This document shows positions 58,741-64,000 of a stretch of DNA of 64,000 nucleotides, one piece after another. Within the stretch, counting starts at the first letter, position 1; each line of letters starts with the position of its first letter. The DNA is from a virus: positions 152,816 through 216,815 of IMG/VR virus record IMGVR_UViG_3300044700_000691; one strand, written 5' to 3'. The position numbers and the translations under genes are program-made. The notes below the pieces were generated by a model. It was not told where the DNA came from. It worked only from the letters and a program-made list of their open reading frames with translations, and searched no databases.

Positions 58741-58746
58741 ATTATA
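58741..58746 (-). promoter_or_regulatory. TAGTATAATA-type -10 promoter box
   Basis: Minus strand TTTTTAGTATAATAACTC, 20 nt upstream of the 113-aa gene; likely drives the RNA repair cluster (113-aa, kinase, ligase). Confidence 0.6.
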
Positions 58747-58783
58747 CTAAAAAGAATTGAGTTAGAGCCTCTCTGTTCTTATT

Positions 58784-59575
58784 TTAGTCTAAAGATTCGC
58801 CGCAACTAGGGCAAAACTTCCAACTAGATTTTTTGATACGTGAGCCGCATCCGCCACAGTAGTTACGTATCTCAGCAACTTCTAATGGTTTTTTTGAAAG
58901 TGGTAGGAGTTTTATAATTAAAGTTTCGTTAACCCACCAATTATAAGATCCGTTTTCTTCAGAGAATTTTTGTTTTGAATTAGAACCCTTTTCAATTCTA
59001 CCTGTTTCAATTGATCCAGCTACTGGCATTGAAACATTGTTGAGAGTGGTTCCACCATAACTTAAATTACCTACTGCACTTGAGCTAGTATAACTTATAC
59101 CTGAGCCAAGCGAACCTGTACTGGTTCCTGTACAATAGATACTTGGAGTATTAGTAGTTATAGTTGTTCCAGCCCAATTATTTGAATTAATTGTCATTGA
59201 ATTACCATACCAGTAATTTCCTCTTAAGTTCAGCTCATAGAAAAATTCAACTTTAACTTGTCCATTTTTAGCAATAGCTTCTTTGGATTCTGTAGAGTCT
59301 TCAACTTCATATGTTTCAAACTTAAATTTTTTAGCAACATCAAGATAACGCTCAAGGTAAATTCTTTGGCCGGGTCTAATAACTAGACCAGCTTGAGAAA
59401 TCTCTTTACTGTTAATTGAAATTTTTGCTAGTACTTTGAACTGATGGGGATTAAAAATTTCCAGTTCAAATTGTTGTCCGTCATTTAGGTAGACAGAGTC
59501 TTCGTATTGTTTAATACGGTTTTTGTTGCTGGTGATATTCACCGAACAACGCTTTTGTTCTTGTAGTGTATACAT
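58784..59575 (-). CDS. Beta-rich protein with C-terminal zinc ribbon, 263 aa
   Basis: 263 residues. The N-terminal 120 residues are mixed; the middle (about 120-190) is Ser/Thr/Gly/Asn-rich low-complexity (GTTITTNTPSIYCTGTSTGS). The last 25 residues form a zinc ribbon: C-x2-C (YCGGCGSR) ... FCPSCG. Such ribbons often bind other proteins or nucleic acid. No family recognised. A long leader (59576-59681) precedes it. Confidence 0.6.
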   Translation of the reverse strand: MYTLQEQKRCSVNITSNKNRIKQYEDSVYLNDGQQFELEIFNPHQFKVLAKISINSKEISQAGLVIRPGQRIYLERYLDVAKKFKFETYEVEDSTESKEAIAKNGQVKVEFFYELNLRGNYWYGNSMTINSNNWAGTTITTNTPSIYCTGTSTGSLGSGISYTSSSAVGNLSYGGTTLNNVSMPVAGSIETGRIEKGSNSKQKFSEENGSYNWWVNETLIIKLLPLSKKPLEVAEIRNYCGGCGSRIKKSSWKFCPSCGESLD

Positions 59576-59681
59576 TTTAGATTTATATTTTTGCTTACCT
59601 CTTTATGACCATGCGATCATTCAAGGGCTATTAACCCGAGGCGAACAAGGAGAGGCTCTAATCTCTCTTCTTCAATATTAT
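59576..59681 (-). other. 106-nt intergenic leader with two small hairpins
   Basis: Between two minus-strand genes there is a GC-richer stretch. On the minus strand it forms GAGAG...CTCTC and GGG-TTAATA-CCC hairpins, followed by an A/T-rich 25 nt and TATAAATC before the ATG. It has no confident gene. It may be a structured leader or a promoter region. I see no tRNA or riboswitch consensus. Confidence 0.35.
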
Positions 59682-59921
59682 TTACTTCTTATTTTTAAAA
59701 AGTTTCACAGTTCGGATTAGCTGGGCACAGGTTTCTACAACTGCAAGACACAGCGAAACTCTAATAGCCCAATAAATTGACCAGTGTACATTTTCCAAGT
59801 GGTCTAGCGCAATAGTACATAGAGTTACTAGTGAGATTGGAAAAATAAAATTTACCACCACCATTACATAGAATATAAGGTTTAGGATTGAGTGCAGTTT
59901 TTCTTTAGAGTTTTCTTTCAT
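59682..59921 (-). CDS. Two-pass membrane protein, 79 aa
   Basis: 79 residues with two hydrophobic segments (ILNLIFYVMVVVNFIFPISL and WAIRVSLCLAVVETCAQLIR) and basic ends (MKENSKEKLHS; VKLFKNKK). Starts overlapping the previous stop (TAATG). Holin-like topology near a lytic transglycosylase; the role is speculative. Confidence 0.65.
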   Translation of the reverse strand: MKENSKEKLHSILNLIFYVMVVVNFIFPISLVTLCTIALDHLENVHWSIYWAIRVSLCLAVVETCAQLIRTVKLFKNKK

Positions 59922-60058
59922 TAAAATAGTATTTTGATTGTAATGACAATTATTGCAATAACTGCACCAGTAAATAATACGGCTGTCACTATTGATTCAT
60001 TGCCTTCAACTTGTTTTTTGCTACGACCTTGATATTCGTTCGGATCCCAGTTTTCCAT
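59921..60058 (-). CDS. Small membrane protein, 45 aa
   Basis: ATG 60056-60058 gives 45 residues (MENWDPNEYQGRSKKQVEGN ...) ending in a hydrophobic helix (IVTAVLFTGAVIAIIVITIK). C-terminal-anchored, cytoplasmic N-terminus. Its TAA overlaps the ATG of the 79-aa membrane gene, showing coupling. Probably lysis- or membrane-related. Confidence 0.65.
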   Translation of the reverse strand: MENWDPNEYQGRSKKQVEGNESIVTAVLFTGAVIAIIVITIKILF

Positions 60059-60069
60059 GTTGCTTTATT

Positions 60070-60570
60070 TTATTTAACTATACGTCTAGCGTAATCGTTA
60101 ACCATTGGTCTACCTGTATTATAACAGCCAACCGCCAATGGCCAACTATCATATCTTTTATACAGATATGCCAAAAGTTTCATTGAAATTTGAACATTTA
60201 GTTCAAGGTTATTTAGTAATTGTTTCTTGGTTATCGGCTCATCCCAAATAAAATTTGCAGTTGGTACCTGTATCTGCATTGCACCATACGCTGCAGCAGA
60301 TGAAGTTAGCTTTGGATTGTATTTCCAATCAAATGGACCATGGTAACCTGTTTCTTCCCTTGCCACTCCCATTGCAATATGGAATGGAACATTATATTCA
60401 TCTGAATATTTCTCTAGATAATAATAAAGAGCTAAACTTGGCGGTGACTTCTCATTGATTGTTCCGCTGCTTAGCTCTTTAGTTGGTTCAGTATTAAATA
60501 GTCTCCAAAGAAAACCAAATGCTAATATTCCAGCCAATACAATGAGAGTTTTAAATGAATTTACTCCCAT
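60070..60570 (-). CDS. Membrane-anchored lytic transglycosylase (SLT domain)
   Basis: 166 residues from ATG 60568-60570 (MGVNSFKTLIVLAGILAFG), an N-terminal anchor or uncleaved signal. The SLT core has AREETGYHG with the catalytic Glu, AYGAMQIQVP, and a later VGCYNTGRP, as in goose-lysozyme/Slt family enzymes. It cleaves peptidoglycan between MurNAc and GlcNAc. Could help lysis or DNA entry. Downstream are two small membrane genes. Confidence 0.85.
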   Translation of the reverse strand: MGVNSFKTLIVLAGILAFGFLWRLFNTEPTKELSSGTINEKSPPSLALYYYLEKYSDEYNVPFHIAMGVAREETGYHGPFDWKYNPKLTSSAAAYGAMQIQVPTANFIWDEPITKKQLLNNLELNVQISMKLLAYLYKRYDSWPLAVGCYNTGRPMVNDYARRIVK

Positions 60571-60580
60571 AATTTTAATT

Positions 60581-60910
60581 TTAGTGGCCAGTAGCATTTA
60601 CATATGCTTTTTGTGCATATATGTTAAAAATAACACGTCCGATTGAGTCTGAGTAAATTGTATAAACTCCAGTCTTTCTATCGATAATCAATAGCTCTTC
60701 CTTTTCATTTACTGCAATCGACGTACTTTTAAGAGATCTAGCTTCTCTCCAAGCTTCACCTTTAACTTTGTTTAAGGCTAATTCGTAATAATAACCAATA
60801 CAAAATCCTGCGATTAGTGCACTGGCTAAAACTGCAACTGTTCCAATTCTTTTAAGAAGGGCTGTTGCTTTTTCTGTTAGGTGTTGGGCGAAGTTTTTTT
60901 GATTTTCCAT
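60581..60910 (-). CDS. Single-pass membrane protein, 109 aa
   Basis: 109 residues. The start MENQKNFAQHLTEKATAL has an L-T-E|K site that resembles the tag but is followed by a membrane segment (VAVLASALIAGFCIGYYY, about 25-43) and a small beta-rich extracellular domain (AVNEKEELLIIDRKTGVYTI). It overlaps the upstream glycosyltransferase-like gene by 59 nt. Function unknown. Confidence 0.55.
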   Translation of the reverse strand: MENQKNFAQHLTEKATALLKRIGTVAVLASALIAGFCIGYYYELALNKVKGEAWREARSLKSTSIAVNEKEELLIIDRKTGVYTIYSDSIGRVIFNIYAQKAYVNATGH

Positions 60911-61916
60911 TCTTTATTTGTTTAGGTGTATCTTTAGTCAATATACCTAGATTATAGTCAGTTTGGTCTTTGTACAATTCCCTAGCCTCAGCTAACAGAA
61001 CTGGATATGACTGGTCAATTCCTGGAAAATCTCTATCTAAATCTTCAAGAATTTTACCTAAAAGTTGAAGCCTAACGATTGCATAATTTAAGTTATGCTT
61101 TAGACCCCATATATGTAAAACATTATTAAATTTCTGTTTAACTGTATCAAGAGGTTCGGTGTGAATCCAACCTTCCATTTCTGGATCTAGGTGGGTCACA
61201 TTAATCTTTTTGCCAGGAATCCAGTCTGATTTAAGATAAGTTTCAATATTAATTCCTCGGGCTTCAGCTAAATTAGACAATAGGTATTGTTCTATAAAAA
61301 TCTGATCGCCTGCTCCAATAATAGGTTTCCACTTATCGCTATTTTCAACGATCATTTCTGCATGATACATCCACTCATGGATAAATTCGCTAGCTCCATT
61401 ACAATACAGCATTGCCGTGTTAACTGCTCTAGGCGACCATTTTTCAACTGGACTCTCTAACTCTGCAACTTTGTATAGGTCATCGCCATTTACATAACCA
61501 ACTTCTGGATATTTGTCAGCATCGGTTATTTCACCATGGAAAGTTAATATTTGTGCATCAATATTAAAAAAATCTCTAGATTTAATATAGAGATCGGTAT
61601 CGATCATGCAAAATTTATTAAAGTCTAGTGAAACGTGTTTTGCAATTAGCATTTTAGGATATGCCCAAAATCTATCATCACTTCGCATTAACACCTGTTC
61701 ATGGTGGATAGTATCAACAAACGAATAGGCATTGTGCAGACCATAGTGAAATAGCTGAGCCTCTCGTTCGGGACTAATATAGAGACCAATTGGGCCAAAG
61801 TTTTTTCTCCAATACAGAGCTGACGTTAATTGACATAGTAAATTAACTGATTTAAATATTCCTTCATCTACATCTCCTGAGTAGAATGCATGTACTCCTA
61901 ATATAGGTTCATTCAT
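60852..61916 (-). CDS. Glycosyltransferase-like protein (GT-A type)
   Basis: 354 residues. It begins MNEPILGVHAFYSGDVDE; residues 100-110 read FCMIDTDLYI with a D-x-D metal/nucleotide-sugar motif, and later blocks (PRAVNTAMLYCNGASEFIHE; GAGDQIFIEQYLL) look like GT-A family strands. The C-terminus is basic (NGKSKKLRPTPNRKSNSPS). It may modify phage DNA, phage proteins or the host surface. Possibly the family known as DUF6734 (recalled, not verified). Confidence 0.65.
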   Translation of the reverse strand: MNEPILGVHAFYSGDVDEGIFKSVNLLCQLTSALYWRKNFGPIGLYISPEREAQLFHYGLHNAYSFVDTIHHEQVLMRSDDRFWAYPKMLIAKHVSLDFNKFCMIDTDLYIKSRDFFNIDAQILTFHGEITDADKYPEVGYVNGDDLYKVAELESPVEKWSPRAVNTAMLYCNGASEFIHEWMYHAEMIVENSDKWKPIIGAGDQIFIEQYLLSNLAEARGINIETYLKSDWIPGKKINVTHLDPEMEGWIHTEPLDTVKQKFNNVLHIWGLKHNLNYAIVRLQLLGKILEDLDRDFPGIDQSYPVLLAEARELYKDQTDYNLGILTKDTPKQIKNGKSKKLRPTPNRKSNSPS

Positions 61917-61922
61917 AATTTA

Positions 61923-62195
61923 TTAAGCTAATAGCTCATTAATTTTTTCAATAATATCTGCTTGGGATTTTACGCCAACCGATTGGTGTACAGTTTCGCC
62001 TGCCTTTAAGTATACCAGGGCAGGAATTGATCTAATTCCATGTAGGGCTGCTGTATCTGGATCTTCATCCGCATTTACTTTAGTGATTTCAACTAAATCG
62101 TTTTCGTTAAACTGTTCAGCTACTTTTTCCATAACTGGACCAAATGTTCTACATGGTCCACACCATGGCGCTGAGAAATAAATTACATTAATCAT
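61923..62195 (-). CDS. Thioredoxin
   Basis: 90 residues with the active site WCGPC (Cys12, Cys15), the cis-Pro loop RSIPALV (Pro58), and Lys/Asp-rich strands typical of thioredoxin. Small thioredoxins donate electrons to ribonucleotide reductase or serve as polymerase processivity factors (T7). No ribonucleotide reductase gene is in this window. It precedes the glycosyltransferase gene by 6 nt. Confidence 0.93.
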   Translation of the reverse strand: MINVIYFSAPWCGPCRTFGPVMEKVAEQFNENDLVEITKVNADEDPDTAALHGIRSIPALVYLKAGETVHQSVGVKSQADIIEKINELLA

Positions 62196-62208
62196 CGTTT
62201 TCTTTATT

Positions 62209-62496
62209 TTATTTTACTCTTAAAACCTGTTTGGATTTTTCTTCTATCCATTCAAACTTTCTATATTTAAAATCCTTCCACTCTTCAAAATCATCTAGCA
62301 TATCGATAACTTCGGTTGGAATCAGGACAAATCCGTCTGGCGTAGTGCCAGCAAATTTATAATAATTAGTGTCCTTTAATTTTTCTTTGACTAGTGGATT
62401 TTCAACCGGTTCATCATATAAACCAGCCTCTTGGTCTAATCGCATCATTTCAGCAAGGATTTTTCCTCGCTCTTCTTTAGTAAGCTCCTCTGACAT
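62209..62496 (-). CDS. Hypothetical acidic protein, 95 aa
   Basis: 95 residues (MSEELTKEERGKILAEMMRL...), helical start and aromatic middle (YYKFAGTTPDGFVLIPTEVI). It starts 17 nt after the encoded CCA of tRNA-Leu(UAA) on the same strand. No family recognised. Confidence 0.55.
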   Translation of the reverse strand: MSEELTKEERGKILAEMMRLDQEAGLYDEPVENPLVKEKLKDTNYYKFAGTTPDGFVLIPTEVIDMLDDFEEWKDFKYRKFEWIEEKSKQVLRVK

Positions 62497-62513
62497 TTAG
62501 TTGAGGTTATTTT

Positions 62514-62602
62514 TGGTACCGACGGCCGGAATCGAACCGGCACGGGCATTACTGCCCAAGAGATTTTAAGTCTCTCATGTCTACCTGTTTCATCACGTCG
62601 GC
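62514..62602 (-). tRNA. tRNA-Leu (UAA), CCA encoded
   Basis: Acceptor GCCGACG/CGTCGGT, long variable arm, T-arm GCCGGTTCGATTCCGGC, anticodon loop CTTAAAA giving UAA (reads UUA/UUG). CCA is encoded. A TAGTATAATA box lies 12-17 nt upstream, so the transcript starts almost at its 5' end. Confidence 0.95.
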
Positions 62603-62613
62603 ATAACTAAGTT

Positions 62614-62619
62614 ATTATA
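62614..62619 (-). promoter_or_regulatory. TAGTATAATA-type -10 promoter for tRNA-Leu
   Basis: Minus strand CGTAGTATAATAACTT, placed so that transcription would start about at the tRNA 5' end. The clearest functional placement of this motif. Confidence 0.65.
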
Positions 62620-62650
62620 CTACGTTTGTTAACTGGGTTATCTTCCTTAG

Positions 62651-62657
62651 ATAAATA
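62651..62657 (+). promoter_or_regulatory. T4-late-type promoter for the tagged GH19 gene
   Basis: The plus strand reads AGATAAATATT, 23 nt upstream of the ATG at 62681. Same box and spacing as on the minus strand, so the only plus-strand gene of this end is also late. Confidence 0.6.
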
Positions 62658-62680
62658 TTTATAGAAATAACTAATTATTA

Positions 62681-63622
62681 ATGGGACAAAACATTAGAGA
62701 CTTTAAGTCATGGCAAAGATTAAATGAAGACACTTCATTTTTAGGATGGATTGGCGATCTTGCAACATCGGCATTTACCGGAAAGGCAGTTGAGCCTGCA
62801 CCAAGTTCAGTAACTTCAATTGCAGAACCTGGATCAACCGCAGCTGCAGTTATAGATAAGACTGCTTCTGCCCTAGGTATAAAGACTGATACTAAAGCTG
62901 ATGATAAAGAAAAATCTAAATCAGATTCTGCTAAGTCGTCTACTAAATTTAAAAAGTTTGACAAGAAAATTCCAGCAGAAAACGTCTTAGCGCTTGAGGC
63001 TGCAATGGAAAGACATGGAATTACAAATGACTTTGCAAGAAAAGCAATTCTTGGTGTAATTTCAAAAGAAAGTTCAAACTTAACTCCAGAAGGGGACTAT
63101 AGTAATACTTCAAATTCAAGAATCAGAGAAGTATATGGTGCAAGAGTAGCAGATCTTTCCGATAGTCAACTTACTGCACTAAAAGAAGAGCCTACTAAAT
63201 TTTGGGATAGAGTATATGGAGTAGACGATCCAACTGGTCGTGGTGTAAAATACGGCAATACTCAACCTGGCGATGGGGCTAGATATAGAGGTCGTGGATT
63301 TAACCAAATAACATTTAAGGCTAACTATAAAAAACTGCAAGACCTATTTGATAAAATGGGTAAGCTTAAAGCTGGTACTGAAATTAATATTGTTGAGGAA
63401 CCTGAATTACTAGAAGATCCAAATATTGCAGCTGAATTTGCAATGTTGTACTTTATTAATAGTTTTAAAGGAAAGGGTAAAGACCTAAACTCCTACAATA
63501 ATTTAGAATCTGCTGTTACTGACTATGTTCAAGCCAATGCTGGATGGGGTACAGATATTCGTGCCGGCCATAGTGCAAGAGGTTATGCAAGAGCACTAGA
63601 CTATGCATCAACTATTGCATAA
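62681..63622 (+). CDS. Capsid-tagged GH19-like peptidoglycan hydrolase
   Basis: 313 residues. N-terminal tag MGQNIRDFKSWQRLNEDTSF (I5 to E16, cut after RLNE). Then a Ser/Ala/Lys-rich linker to about residue 95 and a GH19-like domain: ISKESSNLTPEGDYSNTS (Glu130 and Glu137 as likely acid/base pair), RGRGFNQITFKANYKKLQ (compare RGRGYIQLTGKSNY of the endolysin), and SAVTDYVQANAGWGTD. If the tag works, this enzyme is stored inside the capsid and injected or released at infection to open the wall. Late promoter upstream, terminator downstream. It is on the plus strand, unlike its neighbours. Confidence 0.82.
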   Translation: MGQNIRDFKSWQRLNEDTSFLGWIGDLATSAFTGKAVEPAPSSVTSIAEPGSTAAAVIDKTASALGIKTDTKADDKEKSKSDSAKSSTKFKKFDKKIPAENVLALEAAMERHGITNDFARKAILGVISKESSNLTPEGDYSNTSNSRIREVYGARVADLSDSQLTALKEEPTKFWDRVYGVDDPTGRGVKYGNTQPGDGARYRGRGFNQITFKANYKKLQDLFDKMGKLKAGTEINIVEEPELLEDPNIAAEFAMLYFINSFKGKGKDLNSYNNLESAVTDYVQANAGWGTDIRAGHSARGYARALDYASTIA

Positions 63623-63649
63623 CTTATAATAAACTAGATAAACACAGAA

Positions 63650-63666
63650 AGCCGCTAATTGCGGCT
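63650..63666. terminator. Bidirectional terminator
   Basis: Stem AGCCGC/GCGGCT with a five-base loop, A-rich left and T-run right. It serves the plus-strand GH19-like gene and the minus-strand tRNA-fMet. Confidence 0.85.
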
Positions 63667-63678
63667 TTTTCTTTTTAG

Positions 63679-63751
<73 letters not shown>

Positions 63752-64000
63752 ATATAATATTTTCAAGATGTGATTGTTGGAAAGTAAAAAAACGCTGAGA
63801 TTATACGTTTTAACGTTAGATCTTTACATAGGATTATTGTTTCCCTACTTATCCAGAGACTTTTGATCTCTATTCTAACAGTGCCGGTTTTTTAGGTGTA
63901 CCACTCCTTGAGCTGCGGGTTTGAACTACTCTCCTCATATTATATCTACCAGAATCTGCCGATCCCGTTAACCCTTGCGAGGCTATAGATTTTTCTGAGA
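63752..64000. other. Unexplained right-edge region
   Basis: About 250 nt up to the window end without a convincing gene. On the minus strand there are two TATAAT boxes (63800-63805 and 63939-63944), a 22-codon frame starting MRRVVQTRSSRSGTPKK at 63938, a short hairpin AGAGA/TCTCT and a GTTCAAACCCGC sequence like a T-loop. It may be a promoter/leader or another RNA gene cut by the edge. Confidence 0.3.

Noticed and set aside
63900-63935. Possible tmRNA-like 3' end (GTTCAAACCCGCAGCTC)
   Set aside because: Resembles the tmRNA T-arm, and GATTCTGG lies nearby, but the order and distance (about 30 nt instead of about 300) do not fit a tmRNA and no acceptor pairing is found.

Overview
The window is a 64 kb piece of a large T4-like myovirus genome (tailed, contractile-tail dsDNA phage). 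The case rests on a gp23-type major capsid protein, a gp21-type prohead protease, a gp20-type portal, a gp4-type head-completion nuclease, gp5-, gp25- and gp53-type baseplate proteins and a hub protein, together with UvsW helicase, a UvsY candidate, a gp61-type primase and part of a family B DNA polymerase. The DNA is AT-rich and genes are tightly packed, with frequent 1-30 nt overlaps. Start codons are preceded by A/T-rich stretches without clear Shine-Dalgarno sequences. That, a Bacteroidetes-style ClpC and an exported nuclease make a Bacteroidota host likely, but this is inference. No integrase, IS element or CRISPR array was seen. Layout: 0-5.5 kb, an incomplete gene at the left edge, a repetitive basic protein, the capsid protein and a protease fused to a repeat-rich scaffold. 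5.5-13 kb, a DnaJ-like protein and five baseplate/hub/tube-junction genes. 13-22.4 kb, small virion-associated genes, a 537-aa virion candidate, a Dps-like protein and a 964-aa ligase/nucleotidyltransferase-like/nuclease fusion, then a P-loop kinase and a HAD phosphatase. 22.4-32.3 kb, mostly plus strand: UvsY-like, UvsW, the C-terminal half of DNA polymerase, primase, gp4-like and portal, interrupted by three minus-strand genes. 32.4-43.7 kb, minus strand: gp25-like and neck-like genes, a HAD-NMNAT fusion, a Cys-rich protein, ClpC, a secreted nuclease, thymidylate synthase. 43.8-48.9 kb, the lysis neighbourhood (L,D-transpeptidase-like, membrane proteins, SpeD-like, GH19 endolysin). 48.9-64 kb, six tRNA genes (Ser-UGA, Leu-UAG, Arg-UCU, Pro-UGG, Leu-UAA and an initiator-type fMet), IMPDH, metallophosphoesterase, flavodoxin-like, RNA ligase plus kinase, transglycosylase, glycosyltransferase, thioredoxin, many small genes and a second GH19-like enzyme. 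The most striking pattern is a short peptide, roughly [VI]-x-x-[FY]-x-x-[FYW]-x(1-3)-[NT]-E followed by A/K/S/D. It lies at the N-terminus of many otherwise unrelated proteins, between domains in two others, and, in a form lacking the cleavage Glu, at the C-terminus of three more. It closely resembles the T4 capsid targeting sequence of internal proteins IPI-IPIII (MKTYQEFIAE), which is cut by the gp21 protease at [LI]-x-E. The capsid protein has the same kind of site (SINE|AT). I infer that this phage packs a large, diverse set of proteins, including a peptidoglycan hydrolase, into its capsid for release or injection. A segment of the mature N-arm of the capsid protein is also closely repeated near the C-terminus of the 537-aa protein. 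Regulation looks two-layered: exact or near T4-late-type TATAAATA boxes about 20 nt upstream of structural or tagged genes, and a separate recurring TAGTATAATA (-10-like) motif upstream of small accessory genes and one tRNA.
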